Positions 8,085 to 16,542 of a stretch of 64,000 bases of DNA are shown here, piece by piece. The DNA lies in assembly GCF_017497985.1 (NCBI RefSeq), contig NZ_JAGDFV010000009.1, positions 50,736 to 114,735 on the forward strand, given 5' to 3'. The DNA is from Meiothermus sp. CFH 77666 (GTDB taxonomy: Bacteria > Deinococcota > Deinococci > Deinococcales > Thermaceae). The notes under the pieces were generated by a model. That model was not told where the DNA came from. It saw only the letters and a list, made by a program, of their open reading frames with translations, and ran no database searches. Position numbers and translations under genes: made by a program. Each line of letters starts with the position of its first letter. Position 1 is the stretch's first letter.

Positions 8085-9203
8085 TTGCGCGGTCGGCTCA
8101 AAACCTGGCCACGCCACTGGGTCTGGTGGGCCTTCGGCCTGGTGGTGGCGTTTCTGCTGGCGCAGGTTAGCTGGTGGCTTGCCTTCCAACGCAACTACAT
8201 CCAGCAGAACATCGAGTACGCCGAAACCGCCTGGCTGCAGGAGGCCGCTTTGGTGCAGCAGCTCTGGGCCGCCACCGCCCCCGAGAAAAGGTCGGCCCTT
8301 CTGGCCGAGCTAAAGGCGGCCTTCCCCCACCTCGAGGTCGAAGGTGAGCGGGTCTACGTGAACCCCGAGCGACTGGCGGCTTACCGCGCCGAGCAGATGC
8401 GCCACCTGCGCATGTTTGCTTTCGAGGGGCCGGTCTTTTTGCTGGTCATGCTCCTGGGCCTCTACATCATCGGGCGAAGCCTGCGAAGCGAGCAAGAGTA
8501 CAAGCGCCGCCAGCAAAACCTCCTTTTGGCGGCCACCCACGAGTTTCGCACCCCCATCAGCACCCTGCGTCTGCTCACCCAAACTTTGGAGTTGCGCGAA
8601 CTTCCCCGCGAGAAGGCGCTGGCCTATCTGGCCCACATGACCCAGGAGATCGCCCGGCTGGAAGATCTGACCGAGCGGCTCCTCACCACCTCGAGGCTGG
8701 CCCAGGGCCTGGGCCAGGTGAAGCCGGAACGGCTCGAGCTGAACCGGCTCACCGGTCTCTGCCTGGCGCGCCAGCAGAGCACCCTCACCGCGCGGGGAGC
8801 CCAGCTTAACTTCGAGCCTGCCCCCCATCCCCTTCCGGTCAAACTGGATCCCGAAGCCTTTGGCCTGGTGTTCTCCAACCTGCTGGACAACGCGGTAAAG
8901 TACACCCCCGCTCCCGAGAAGCCCATCTGGGTGCGGCTCAGGCTGGAGAAAGACCAGGCTGTCCTGGAGGTAGAGGATCGCGGAGTGGGTCTGCCCAAGG
9001 GGGAGATTCCCCAGCTCTTCGAGCCTTTTTACCGGGTGGGCGACGAGCAGATCCGCCGCACCCGGGGGCTGGGCCTGGGTCTTTACTTAGTCAAGAGCAT
9101 CACCGAACTCATGGGCGGACGGGTGCGGGCCGAAGCCCTGCCCAAGGGCAGCCGCTTCACCCTGAGCTTCCCCTTAGCCGAGACTGAGAGGAGACCTGTG
9201 TGA
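8085..9203 (+). CDS. Membrane sensor histidine kinase inside the heme operon
   Basis: A 372-residue kinase. There is a first membrane helix near residues 12-35, a periplasmic loop of about 80 residues, a second helix near 110-130, a HisKA domain with phospho-acceptor H152 (ATHEFRTPIS), and an HATPase_c domain with N box NLLDNAVKYTP, G1 box DRGVGLP and G2 box GLGLGLYLVKS. I prefer the TTG at 8085 because AGGAGG sits five bases before it; the alternative GTG at 8079 overlaps that site. It overlaps the response regulator gene. The signal is unknown, but its position between hemB and hemE suggests heme, iron or redox status. Confidence 0.88.
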   Translation: MRGRLKTWPRHWVWWAFGLVVAFLLAQVSWWLAFQRNYIQQNIEYAETAWLQEAALVQQLWAATAPEKRSALLAELKAAFPHLEVEGERVYVNPERLAAYRAEQMRHLRMFAFEGPVFLLVMLLGLYIIGRSLRSEQEYKRRQQNLLLAATHEFRTPISTLRLLTQTLELRELPREKALAYLAHMTQEIARLEDLTERLLTTSRLAQGLGQVKPERLELNRLTGLCLARQQSTLTARGAQLNFEPAPHPLPVKLDPEAFGLVFSNLLDNAVKYTPAPEKPIWVRLRLEKDQAVLEVEDRGVGLPKGEIPQLFEPFYRVGDEQIRRTRGLGLGLYLVKSITELMGGRVRAEALPKGSRFTLSFPLAETERRPV

Positions 9204-9916
9204 AACCCAAAGTGCTTTTAGTGGAAGATGAGCCGACCCTGGCCCAGGCCTTGGCCGACAACCTCGAGGGTGAAGGCTACGCTATGCAGATCGCCCCCGA
9301 CGGCCAGGCCGCCTTGGAGCGCTGGGCGGCGTGGAACCCCGACCTGGTAGTGCTCGACGTGATGCTACCGAAGCTGGATGGCCTCGAGGTCTGCCGCCAG
9401 ATGCGCGCAGCCGGCTACAGCACCCCGGTGCTGTTCCTCTCGGCCAAAGGTCAGCCCGAAGACCGCGTGGAGGGGCTAAGGGTGGGGGGCGACGACTACC
9501 TGGGCAAGCCGTTCCACCTGCCGGAGTTTTTGCTGCGGGTCAAAAACCTCCTGCGCCGCCGCGAGGAAACCCGCGCAGCACCTACCTATACCTTTGCCGG
9601 CCACCAGATAGACTTCCGCGCCTGGACGGTTCGGCTGCGGGATGGCCGCAAGGAGCTGCTGGGTGAGCGCGAGATGGCCATTCTGCGGCTCTTGATTGAG
9701 CGGGCCGGCGAGGTAGTAAGCCGCGACGAGATTCTGGACCGGGTCTGGGGCCAGGAGGTCTTCCCCAGCAGCCGCACCATAGACAACTTTGTGGTACGCC
9801 TGCGCCGGCTTTTCGAGCCCGACCCGCAAAACCCCCAGCACTTCCACACCGTCTGGGGGGTGGGGTACCGCTTCACCCCCGAACCCGAACCCCCCACTGA
9901 GCCCGCACATCGCTAA
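9200..9916 (+). CDS. OmpR/PhoB-family response regulator
   Basis: A 238-residue regulator with a receiver domain (acidic pocket near VEDEP, phospho-acceptor D53 in LVVLDVMLPK, conserved K in YLGKPF) and a C-terminal winged-helix DNA-binding domain (REMAILRLLIERAGEVVSRDEIL and VWGVGYRF). It starts with GTG inside the kinase stop region (GTGTGA), so the two are coupled. It is the evident partner of the adjacent kinase. Its target promoters cannot be read from the sequence, but the heme operon itself is the first candidate. Confidence 0.92.
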   Translation: MKPKVLLVEDEPTLAQALADNLEGEGYAMQIAPDGQAALERWAAWNPDLVVLDVMLPKLDGLEVCRQMRAAGYSTPVLFLSAKGQPEDRVEGLRVGGDDYLGKPFHLPEFLLRVKNLLRRREETRAAPTYTFAGHQIDFRAWTVRLRDGRKELLGEREMAILRLLIERAGEVVSRDEILDRVWGQEVFPSSRTIDNFVVRLRRLFEPDPQNPQHFHTVWGVGYRFTPEPEPPTEPAHR

Positions 9917-9972
9917 AAAGCCCTTGCAGTAACCGAGGAGCCAAACACCCACCGCGCAGCACTGGAGCCACT

Positions 9973-11031
9973 GTGAACACCGTACAAAACCCCACCACCA
10001 CCTCCCTCTTTCTCCGGGCCGCCTGGGGCGAGGATACCCCCCACGCCCCCATCTGGCTAATGCGGCAGGCCGGACGTTACCTGCCCGAGTACCGGGCCAT
10101 CAAGGAAAAGGCCTCTTTTTGGGAGATGGTACGCACCCCGGAGCTGGCCGCCGAGATTACCCTGCAGCCCCTGCAACGCTTCCCGCTAGACGCAGCCATT
10201 CTCTTCAGCGACATCATGACCCCCCTGCCTGCCATGGGGGTGGAGATTGCCTTTAGCCCCGGCCCGGTAGTAGCCCAGCCCCTGCGAAGTCTGGCCCAGA
10301 TAGAAGCACTGCAACTGCCGCCAGGCGAGGAAATTGCCCCCTTCGTGGCCGAGGCCCTGAAGCAGGTGCGGCGGGCCCTGGCTGGTCGCGAGGTAGCCAC
10401 CATTGGCTTTGCCGGAGCCCCCCTGACCCTGGCCACCTACCTGATCGAAGGGGCGGGCTCTAAGGACTACGAGGTGTTCCGGGCCTTCTTGCGACAAGAA
10501 CCCTCCGCCGCGCACCGACTGCTGGAAAAGCTGACCGAGCTCACCCTGCGCTACCTCAAAATGCAAATAGCGGCCGGCGCCCAGGCCGTTCAGCTCTTCG
10601 ACTCCTGGGCCGGGCTGCACGACGCCCGCACCTACCGTACCTTTGGCCTGCCCTATAACCGCGCCGTTCTGGAAGGCCTGGCGGGCCTGAGCGTCCCCAG
10701 GTTGTACCTGGCCGTAGGGGCCAGCCACCTCTACCCCACCCTGGCCGAACTGCCCTGCGAGGCCATCAGCGTGGACTGGCGCGTGCCCCTGAACGAAATT
10801 CGCCCGCTCTGGCCAGGCCGCACGCTGCAAGGCAACCTGGATCCCACCACTCTTCTAGCGCCCCCCGAGGTGATCACCCGAGAGGCCCTGCAGGTGCTGC
10901 GAGCCGGGCGAGGCGGCCCCCACATTTTCAATCTGGGGCATGGGGTCTTGCGGACCACGCCCCCCGAGCACGTCGCCCATCTGGTCGAAGTCGTTCATCA
11001 GTACAACCGCCACCAAGAGGAACCCGCATGA
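9973..11031 (+). CDS. hemE: Uroporphyrinogen decarboxylase
   Basis: A 352-residue enzyme that decarboxylates the four acetate side chains of uroporphyrinogen III to give coproporphyrinogen III. Family signatures are PIWLMRQAGRYLPEYR near the N-terminus, FSDIMTPLPAMG, and GFAGAPLTLATYLIEG. The start is a GTG preceded by TGGAG. It is separated from the response regulator by 56 bases, and its stop overlaps the hemQ ATG. Confidence 0.97.
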   Translation: MNTVQNPTTTSLFLRAAWGEDTPHAPIWLMRQAGRYLPEYRAIKEKASFWEMVRTPELAAEITLQPLQRFPLDAAILFSDIMTPLPAMGVEIAFSPGPVVAQPLRSLAQIEALQLPPGEEIAPFVAEALKQVRRALAGREVATIGFAGAPLTLATYLIEGAGSKDYEVFRAFLRQEPSAAHRLLEKLTELTLRYLKMQIAAGAQAVQLFDSWAGLHDARTYRTFGLPYNRAVLEGLAGLSVPRLYLAVGASHLYPTLAELPCEAISVDWRVPLNEIRPLWPGRTLQGNLDPTTLLAPPEVITREALQVLRAGRGGPHIFNLGHGVLRTTPPEHVAHLVEVVHQYNRHQEEPA

Positions 11032-11810
11032 GTGAGAAAGAAACCCGCGACTACAAGGAAAAAGAAACCCGACGCATGGTAGACCTGGACCCCGCCGGCC
11101 TGGTGAGCCGCAAGGCCCCCGACCAGGCCAAGCGGCAGTTCATGAACTACGCCTTCTTCAAGCTAAACCCGGAGTTCCGTCGGCAAAGCCGCGAGTTCAT
11201 CGAAGCCGCCAAGGCCGAGTTTGCCGAGGTGTGCGAGCGCTGGGCGGCCAGGGGCCAGGGCTTTATCCTGCGCTCATACAGCCTGGTGGGCCTGCGGGCC
11301 GATGCAGACTTCATGCTCTGGCGCATCAGCTTCCAGGTGCCCGACTTCCAGGCCATGCAACGGGAGCTGAACCGTACTGCCCTGGCCGGCTACCTGAGCC
11401 AGCCTTACTCCTTCCTTTCCATGCAGAAACGCTCCATCTATGTGGACCGCTTCAACCCCGAAGGCGAGGGCGTCCAGCTTCTGCCAGGGCAGGGGCAGTA
11501 TCTGTTTGTCTACCCGTTCATCAAAACCCGCCCCTGGTACGACCTTTCGCCGCAGGCCCGACAGGGCATGATGGACGAGCACATCTACGTATCGGCCCCC
11601 TTCACCGGCGTTACCCTCAACACCTCTTACTCCTACGGCATTGACGACCAGGAGTTTGTGGTGGCTTTCGACTCCAACTACCCCCAGGAGTTTGTAGACC
11701 TGGTGCAGCGTTTACGCTTCACCGAGGCCAGCCAGTACACCCTGCGCGACACCCCAATGTTCACCTGCGTCAAGAAGGAGCTTCGGGAGATATTGGACGA
11801 TCTGGCCTGA
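11028..11810 (+). CDS. hemQ: Coproheme decarboxylase (chlorite dismutase family)
   Basis: This 260-residue protein belongs to the chlorite dismutase-like family. It has the YPFIKTRPWY motif and a MMDEHIYVSAPF segment whose H185 is the likely proximal heme ligand. In bacteria of this type the protein is HemQ/ChdC, which oxidatively decarboxylates coproheme to heme b as the last step of the coproporphyrin-dependent route. Its overlap with hemE and the hemH and hemY genes downstream support that assignment over a chlorite-detoxifying role. The N-terminal 30 residues are charged and look like an extension. Confidence 0.92.
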   Translation: MSEKETRDYKEKETRRMVDLDPAGLVSRKAPDQAKRQFMNYAFFKLNPEFRRQSREFIEAAKAEFAEVCERWAARGQGFILRSYSLVGLRADADFMLWRISFQVPDFQAMQRELNRTALAGYLSQPYSFLSMQKRSIYVDRFNPEGEGVQLLPGQGQYLFVYPFIKTRPWYDLSPQARQGMMDEHIYVSAPFTGVTLNTSYSYGIDDQEFVVAFDSNYPQEFVDLVQRLRFTEASQYTLRDTPMFTCVKKELREILDDLA

Positions 11811-12067
11811 TGGCCTCCACCGCAATCCGGGCAGCAGCAATGCGCCCAGGAGCAGCCTCCAATCGGGAGAGCCCACGCCCTTTCCGCCAGTTTCGTTTGA
11901 CCTGTACAGACCCTCTCGCTTCACCTGCTGAGTCCCGCCTATGTTTTGGATAATGGCATGATCGAAAATCATTCAGGTATTGCGCCCGGAGCAGGATTTT
12001 CTAGCGCAGCCTGAATTCATCTCTATACAAGTGCAACTTAACCCATGAAACCCAACCGAGGATCAAG
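11811..12067 (+). promoter_or_regulatory. Intergenic region before hemH
   Basis: These 257 bases hold no recognisable gene. Near 11950-11980 there is an AT-rich patch, GGATAATGGCATGATCG followed by AAAATCATTC, that vaguely resembles a Fur-like box and shares AATCATT with the hemA upstream region. A TATACA hexamer at 12024 could be a -10 element, but I see no good -35 element. The hemH start has a weak GAGG ribosome binding site. Confidence 0.3.
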
Positions 12068-13039
12068 ATGAACGTTCTGCTGATGGCCTATGGCACCCCC
12101 TACCGTCAAGAAGAGATTTTGCCTTACTACACCGATATCCGCCGCGGACGGCCGCCGAGCGAAGCGCTGTTGCAAGAGCTGGAGGAGCGCTACCATCTGA
12201 TTGGCCGCAGCCCCCTGAACGAGATTACCTTTGCCCAGGCGGTGCGCCTCGAGGCCGCTCTGAACGCCACCCTCCCGCTTTACCCCACCCCCCTCAGGGC
12301 TTCTCCCGGTGCCAGGGTGCGGGGCCCTGCTCGCGTCTACCACGGCACCAAGCACTGGCACCCCTTCATTGCCGAGGCGGTGCGGGCCATGGCCGAGGAC
12401 GGGGTCAGGCAGGCCGTAGGCATTGTGGCGGCCCCGCACTTCTCGGCCCGCAGCATTGCCGAGTACCGGGAGAAGGTAGAAGCTACCCTTGCCGAGCTGG
12501 GTCACCCACTGGAATTCCGCCTGGTCGAGGAGTACTACGACCACCCCGGCTACCTTCAGGCGGTGGCTAACCGCGTGCTGGAGCAGCTCTGGCGGCTGCG
12601 GAAGCCAGAGCAGGCGCTCTACCTGTTCACCGCCCACTCCATCCCCGAAAAGGCGGCCCAGGATGGGCGTTACCAGGCTCAGGTACGCGCTACTGCCGAG
12701 TTGGTGGCTCGGGCGCTAAACCTCACGCACTGGGACACCGCCTGGCAGTCGGCAGGCCGCACCCCGGAGCCCTGGATTGGCCCCGATGTCAACGAAAAAC
12801 TGGAGGAGGCCAGGGCCCTGGGGTTCAGCGAGGTGGTGGTGACCGCGGTAGGGTTTCCTTCGGATCACCTCGAGGTCTTCTACGACCTCGACTACGAAGC
12901 GCAAAACACCGCTGCCCGGCTGGGCCTCCGCCTCCTACGCACCCGCAGCCTGAATGCCGACCCCGACTACATCGAGGTGCTGCGCGACCTGGTGCTGCGC
13001 GAATGGGCCCGCTTTAGCGCCCCCGTGAGGGGGGTCTGA
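12068..13039 (+). CDS. hemH: Ferrochelatase (probably coproporphyrin ferrochelatase)
   Basis: This 323-residue enzyme inserts ferrous iron into the porphyrin ring. Conserved features are the N-terminal LLMAYGTP, the metal-site histidine H124 in AAPHFSARS, the TAHSIPEKA motif and the acidic partner E269 in DHLEVFYDLD. Because hemQ and hemY genes flank it, coproporphyrin III rather than protoporphyrin IX is the likely substrate (inference from pathway context). Its stop overlaps the hemY ATG. Confidence 0.95.
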   Translation: MNVLLMAYGTPYRQEEILPYYTDIRRGRPPSEALLQELEERYHLIGRSPLNEITFAQAVRLEAALNATLPLYPTPLRASPGARVRGPARVYHGTKHWHPFIAEAVRAMAEDGVRQAVGIVAAPHFSARSIAEYREKVEATLAELGHPLEFRLVEEYYDHPGYLQAVANRVLEQLWRLRKPEQALYLFTAHSIPEKAAQDGRYQAQVRATAELVARALNLTHWDTAWQSAGRTPEPWIGPDVNEKLEEARALGFSEVVVTAVGFPSDHLEVFYDLDYEAQNTAARLGLRLLRTRSLNADPDYIEVLRDLVLREWARFSAPVRGV

Positions 13040-14415
13040 TGGCGCATCTGGTGGTGGTGGGAGGCGGAGCGGCTGGCCTCTCGGCGGCCTACTACGCACG
13101 CCAGGCCGCGCCCGACCTGGCCATTACCCTGCTCGAGGCCGACACCCGCTTAGGCGGGAAAATTTTCACTGTGGCCGAGGGCGGCTTTGTACTGGAAGGC
13201 GGGCCCGATGCGGTGGTGCGTTATAAGCCCTGGGCGCTCGAGCTGATGCGCGAGCTGGGGCTGGAAAGCCGCATCGTGGGCACCACGCCCGCCAGGCCTT
13301 CGGCGCTCATCCACAATGGCGAGCAGGCGCTGCCGATTCCCGCAGGCTTGCAGATGGTGGTGCCGGGCGACCTGCGGGCACTGGCGCAGAGCCCGCTCCT
13401 GAGCCCTCTGGGCAAGGCTCGAGCCCTCCTCGACCTGATCCTTCCCAGAAGAACGGGGAACGACGAGGCTTTTGGCGCCTTCATCGAGCGTCGGCTGGGG
13501 CGGCAGGTCTGGGAGCAGCTGGTAGCCCCACTCTCGGGCGGCATTTACGGGGGCGACCCCTACGAGCTTTCAACCCAGGCTGCTTTCCCGCAGCTTGTGG
13601 CCCTCGAGCAGCAACACGGTAGTCTGATCCGGGGAGCCATCGCCCAGCGTAAGACCCGGGGCAGCCGCGAAGCCGGGCAGTTGTTCGCTTCCCTCGAGGG
13701 CGGTCTGGGCACACTGGTGAAAGCGCTGGAGGCCCAGCTGACCGGGGTGAGCCTGCGGCTCGGTGTCCGCGTGGTGGGGCTCGAGCGGAAGGGGAACTGG
13801 CTGGTTCACACCCCAGAAGGCACACTTCATGCCGATGCTGTCGTGCTGGCTACCCCCGCGGGGGTTGCGGGAGAGCTGCTGGCAAACCTGCACCCCGAAG
13901 CTGCTCAGGCGCTGCAAGCAATTCCCTACGGCAGTTCGGCCACCGTCAGCCTTGCCTTCGATAAGGCGCAACTGCCGCCTCGCGTTGGCCACGGCCTCTT
14001 GATGAGCCTGGGCCAGGGCTTCAGCGCACGGGGCTTTACCTGGAGTGACCAGAAGTGGGCAGGACGGGCCCCCGAAGGCTTTGGGCTGGTGCGGGCCTAT
14101 TTTTCCGGGGTCGAAGCCAGCCCGGACGAACTGGTTAAGTTAGCGCTGCATGACCTCGAGCGGCTCTGGGGAAGGTTACCCAAGCCCCTCCATACCTGGG
14201 TGTTCCACTGGCCGCTGGGCCTGCCCCGCTACACCGTGGGGCATCTGGAGCGCGTGGCCCAGGCCCTGCAGGCTGAAGCGCTGCCGGGACTTTTCCTCGC
14301 CGGTGCCGCCTACCACGGCGTCGGCCTGCCGGAGGTCGTGCGCATGGGTCGGGAAGCTGCCCACAAAGCGGTTCGCTTTCTGAGTGACTTACCCCAGCCT
14401 CAAAAACTGGCTTAA
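13039..14415 (+). CDS. hemY: Coproporphyrinogen/protoporphyrinogen oxidase, HemY type
   Basis: A 458-residue FAD-dependent oxidase with an N-terminal dinucleotide-binding GGGAAGLSAAYYA followed by TRLGGKI, the EGGPDAVV segment typical of the HemG/HemY/PPO family, and a C-terminal FLAGAAYHGVGLPEVVRMG that closes the FAD site. It oxidises coproporphyrinogen III (or protoporphyrinogen IX) to the porphyrin. It is coupled to hemH by a one-base stop/start overlap. Confidence 0.95.
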   Translation: MAHLVVVGGGAAGLSAAYYARQAAPDLAITLLEADTRLGGKIFTVAEGGFVLEGGPDAVVRYKPWALELMRELGLESRIVGTTPARPSALIHNGEQALPIPAGLQMVVPGDLRALAQSPLLSPLGKARALLDLILPRRTGNDEAFGAFIERRLGRQVWEQLVAPLSGGIYGGDPYELSTQAAFPQLVALEQQHGSLIRGAIAQRKTRGSREAGQLFASLEGGLGTLVKALEAQLTGVSLRLGVRVVGLERKGNWLVHTPEGTLHADAVVLATPAGVAGELLANLHPEAAQALQAIPYGSSATVSLAFDKAQLPPRVGHGLLMSLGQGFSARGFTWSDQKWAGRAPEGFGLVRAYFSGVEASPDELVKLALHDLERLWGRLPKPLHTWVFHWPLGLPRYTVGHLERVAQALQAEALPGLFLAGAAYHGVGLPEVVRMGREAAHKAVRFLSDLPQPQKLA

Positions 14416-14481
14416 ACGACTGCACCTCATCCGACCACACAAATCGCAAAAGACATCCTGCGGATGGCCCATTTTTTGGTC

Positions 14482-14557
14482 TGGCGCGCCCGGGAGGACT
14501 CGAACCCCCGACCTACCGCTTAGAAGGCGGCTGCTCTATCCACTGAGCTACGGGCGC
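14482..14557 (-). tRNA. tRNA-Arg (anticodon TCT)
   Basis: The minus strand folds into a full cloverleaf. The acceptor stem is GCGCCCG/CGGGCGC, the anticodon loop CTTCTAA gives TCT, the T arm contains TTCGAGT, and an encoded CCA ends at 14482. A possible promoter for this gene on its own is TAAACT (14585-14590 on the plus strand as AGTTTA) with TTCGCA 16 bases upstream. It lies beyond the terminator of the tRNA-Pro/tRNA-Gly pair. Confidence 0.97.
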
Positions 14558-14632
14558 AATGAACCCCATCCTGGGGCAAGCGACAGTTTAGCAAACTTAT
14601 CGGCATTGCGAAGCACGCGAAATCAGTCTACG

Positions 14633-14653
14633 AAAAAACCGCCCTCGGGCGGT
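14633..14653 (-). terminator. Rho-independent terminator after tRNA-Gly
   Basis: On the minus strand a GC-rich hairpin (ACCGCCC pairing with GGGCGGT, tight loop) is followed directly by six T residues. It sits just 3' of tRNA-Gly and would end the tRNA-Pro/tRNA-Gly transcript before tRNA-Arg. Confidence 0.85.
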
Positions 14654-14656
14654 CTT

Positions 14657-14732
14657 TGGAGCGGGAGACGGGATTCGAACCCGCGACATTCAGCTTGGAA
14701 GGCTGACGCTCTACCAACTGAGCTACTCCCGC
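14657..14732 (-). tRNA. tRNA-Gly (anticodon TCC)
   Basis: Minus-strand cloverleaf of 76 bases. The acceptor stem is GCGGGAG/CTCCCGC, the anticodon loop CTTCCAA gives TCC, the T loop contains TTCGAAT, and the CCA is encoded. It is cotranscribed with tRNA-Pro. Confidence 0.97.
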
Positions 14733-14767
14733 ATGGCAGGCTTGGGCCTGTTGGTCGCTCGCGCTTC

Positions 14768-14844
14768 TGGTCGGGGAGACTGGATTCGAACCAGCGACCC
14801 TCTGCTCCCAAAGCAGATGCGCTACCAGACTGCGCTACTCCCCG
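14768..14844 (-). tRNA. tRNA-Pro (anticodon TGG)
   Basis: Minus-strand cloverleaf of 77 bases. The acceptor stem is CGGGGAG/CTCCCCG, the anticodon loop TTTGGGA gives TGG, and the CCA is encoded. It is the first gene after a good promoter at 14883-14912. Confidence 0.97.
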
Positions 14845-14882
14845 AGTTGTTCGCCTGGCTGGCTTGCCAGAGCGCAACACCA

Positions 14883-14912
14883 AAGATAGCACGGCAAGGC
14901 AAAAACGGTCAA
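14883..14912 (-). promoter_or_regulatory. Promoter of tRNA-Pro/tRNA-Gly
   Basis: On the minus strand TTGACC (14912-14907) and TATCTT (14888-14883) are separated by 18 bases, about 40 bases upstream of tRNA-Pro. It is divergent from the tRNA-Lys promoter. Confidence 0.75.
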
Positions 14913-14940
14913 ACGCCCTGTTGACGAAGCTCAAATCATA

Positions 14941-14969
14941 TTGACAAGCGGTCAGGTAATCACTATATT
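14941..14969 (+). promoter_or_regulatory. Promoter of tRNA-Lys
   Basis: A perfect TTGACA -35 box and a TATATT -10 box are separated by 17 bases. The expected start, near 14976, lies about six bases before the mature tRNA. Confidence 0.9.
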
Positions 14970-14981
14970 TATTGGTTGCTT

Positions 14982-15057
14982 GGGCTGTTAGCTCAACTGG
15001 CAGAGCAACTGACTCTTAATCAGTGGGTTGCAGGTTCGATTCCTGCACAGCCCACCA
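14982..15057 (+). tRNA. tRNA-Lys (anticodon CTT), left attachment site target
   Basis: Complete 76-base cloverleaf. The acceptor stem is GGGCTGT/ACAGCCC, the anticodon loop CTCTTAA gives CTT, the T loop contains TTCGATT, and the CCA is encoded. From the first base of the anticodon loop onward its sequence is repeated at 21873, so the 3' half was restored by an integrated element. Confidence 0.97.
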
Positions 15058-15107
15058 AGTCCAGGACGAAGAAAACCGGGGTTGTTCAAAGCCCCGGTTT
15101 TCGTTTT
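15013..15107 (+). other. attL: left copy of the 95 bp attachment repeat
   Basis: The repeat begins exactly at the first base of the tRNA-Lys anticodon loop and runs through the tRNA 3' end into its terminator. Bases 15013-15081 match 21873-21941 without a mismatch. The following ten bases (terminator loop) are the reverse complement of those in the other copy, and the next sixteen match again. This is the classic arrangement for tyrosine-recombinase integration in a tRNA gene. Confidence 0.92.
15072..15107 (+). terminator. tRNA-Lys terminator (attL copy)
   Basis: A ten-base stem AAAACCGGGG pairs with CCCCGGTTTT around a ten-base loop TTGTTCAAAG, followed by CGTTTT. It ends the tRNA-Lys transcript. 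Confidence 0.88.
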
Positions 15108-15143
15108 GACCCCAGGTTTTGACCCCAATAAACTTTTGACCCC
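15104..15143. repeat. Left cluster of TTTTGACCCC words, candidate integrase arm sites
   Basis: Three copies of TTTTGACCCC lie at 15104, 15117 and 15134, in the same orientation, between the core site and the integrase stop codon. The same word, with small changes, occurs four times near the right end (21730-21774). Short repeats flanking a core on both sides are the expected form of arm-type sites for lambda-like integrases. Confidence 0.6.
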
Positions 15144-16291
15144 TAGGCTTGCGCCCTGGGTTGCAGCAAGTCCTCCGGGTCAATCACAAAGCCCTGCCGT
15201 TCGTGCTGGAGCAGATGCCGGTACACCCCCAGGGTGATGTTCGGGTTGGCATGGCCCATGCGCTCGGATACCAGCTCGAGGGGTGCGCCATTAGCCAGCA
15301 GGTGGGAGCCGTAGCTGTGCCGGAGGTCATGCACCCGGACGTGGGGGATTCCCAGTTTTTTCGTAACCCTGGTCAGCAGGTGAGCAGGGGCCCGGTATTC
15401 CAAAGGCTTATCCAGGTTGTTCCCGGCGAATACCCACATGCCCTGGGGTGGATAGACCCCCAGCTTCTCCCTCCACCAGTCCCGGTAGGCCCTCAGCCGC
15501 TCCAGCGTAGCCCTGGGGATGGGTACAGTCCGGGCGCTCGTGTGGGTCTTGGGTAGGGTGATGCGGTTTGCGCTGTAGGCCCTGGATACCTTGAGCACCC
15601 CGGCCTCGAGGTCTACATCCTGCCACTGCAAGCCCAGGGCCTCGCCCAAACGCAACCCACAGGCCAGTATCAGGCGTAACGAGAGGGCAGTCCTGGGGTC
15701 ACTGTGAGCATCCAGGGCGGTAAGCAGGGCCTGCACCTCGTGGAGCTCGAGGGCCCTCCCAGCTTTGGCTTTGGCCTGGTCACGGGGGGCTTTGATCTTC
15801 ACCGGTGCTACCGGGTTTCTGTGGATGAGCTCCAGGCTCAGGGCTTCCTCGAAGATGGCGTGCAGCCGGGCTCGAGCCTGCCTTACGGTGCGGATACTGC
15901 ACCGTTTGCCCAGGTCATCCAGTAGCTCACGGATATGGGCAGGGGTTACGTCTTTGAGGGGTCGGGCCCCCAGGGGGTCAGGGGCCAGGGGGTCTTTCAG
16001 GCTGGGCAGCACCAGGCCCAGTTCATAGCGGTAAGCCTCAGCCGTTCGGGGTCTGACCTCCTGGGTTCTGCGCTCGAGCCAGGCTTTCACAAAGCCCGTG
16101 ACGGTCGTCCTGTCCCGGCTAAACTGCCCACGCTCGGCTTTGGTCTTGACCTCACGGGCCAGGCGCTCGGCTTCCTGGGCAGTGTTGCCGTAGATGGAGA
16201 TACGCACCCTTCTCCCGTTCTCAGGGATACTCAGGCGCACTTCATAGCGGCCATCCTTGCGCTTCCTGGGTTTATTGGTCAGCCTGGGCAT
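15143..16291 (-). CDS. int: Tyrosine recombinase (phage-type integrase)
   Basis: A 382-residue integrase. The N-terminal part (PRKRKDGRYEVRLSI and a following strand region) is an arm-binding type domain, then comes a SAM-like core-binding domain, then the catalytic domain with R (ACGLRLGEALGLQW), HxxR (HDLRHSYGSHLL), GHAN and the nucleophile Y357 (GVYRHLL). It would insert and excise the surrounding element at tRNA-Lys. I chose the ATG at 16291 because GAGGTGG lies six bases before it; it overlaps the upstream HTH gene by 20 bases. The stop codon abuts the att region, as is usual. Confidence 0.95.
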   Translation of the reverse strand: MPRLTNKPRKRKDGRYEVRLSIPENGRRVRISIYGNTAQEAERLAREVKTKAERGQFSRDRTTVTGFVKAWLERRTQEVRPRTAEAYRYELGLVLPSLKDPLAPDPLGARPLKDVTPAHIRELLDDLGKRCSIRTVRQARARLHAIFEEALSLELIHRNPVAPVKIKAPRDQAKAKAGRALELHEVQALLTALDAHSDPRTALSLRLILACGLRLGEALGLQWQDVDLEAGVLKVSRAYSANRITLPKTHTSARTVPIPRATLERLRAYRDWWREKLGVYPPQGMWVFAGNNLDKPLEYRAPAHLLTRVTKKLGIPHVRVHDLRHSYGSHLLANGAPLELVSERMGHANPNITLGVYRHLLQHERQGFVIDPEDLLQPRAQA

Positions 16292-16508
16292 CCCGTACCA
16301 CCTCGAGCACGTCATTAGGCTCTACCCGCTTCCCGGTGAGCTTTTCCAGGCCATTGATTACCTTAGCCAGGGTTTCAAAATCGGTGCGGATGAGCTTTCC
16401 TGAGGTAATAGCGTAGACCGTGGTCTTGGATAGACCGGAAGCCTTCCACAGGGCGTAGGCGCTCTTCCCGTGGGTGCTCAGGTATTGCTGTACTTTCCAC
16501 CTCACCAT
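16272..16508 (-). CDS. Small repressor-like HTH protein of the element
   Basis: About 78 residues with a Cro/C1-type helix-turn-helix (SAYALWKASGLSKTTVYAI, then FETLAKVINGLEKLTG). It precedes and overlaps the integrase gene. A GAGGTG lies directly before two ATGs and a GTG, so the exact start is uncertain within three codons; I give the second ATG. It is transcribed from one arm of the symmetric divergent promoter at 16543-16592 and is the natural candidate to bind the palindrome there, acting like a lysogeny repressor (inference). Confidence 0.8.
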   Translation of the reverse strand: MVRWKVQQYLSTHGKSAYALWKASGLSKTTVYAITSGKLIRTDFETLAKVINGLEKLTGKRVEPNDVLEVVRDAQADQ

Positions 16509-16542
16509 CATCACCTCGATTCTGGGGCTTATACCCAACAAT

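Noticed and set aside
11028..11810. Chlorite detoxification by the HemQ-family protein
   Set aside because: No chlorate reduction genes are near, and it overlaps hemE next to hemH and hemY, which fits coproheme decarboxylase.
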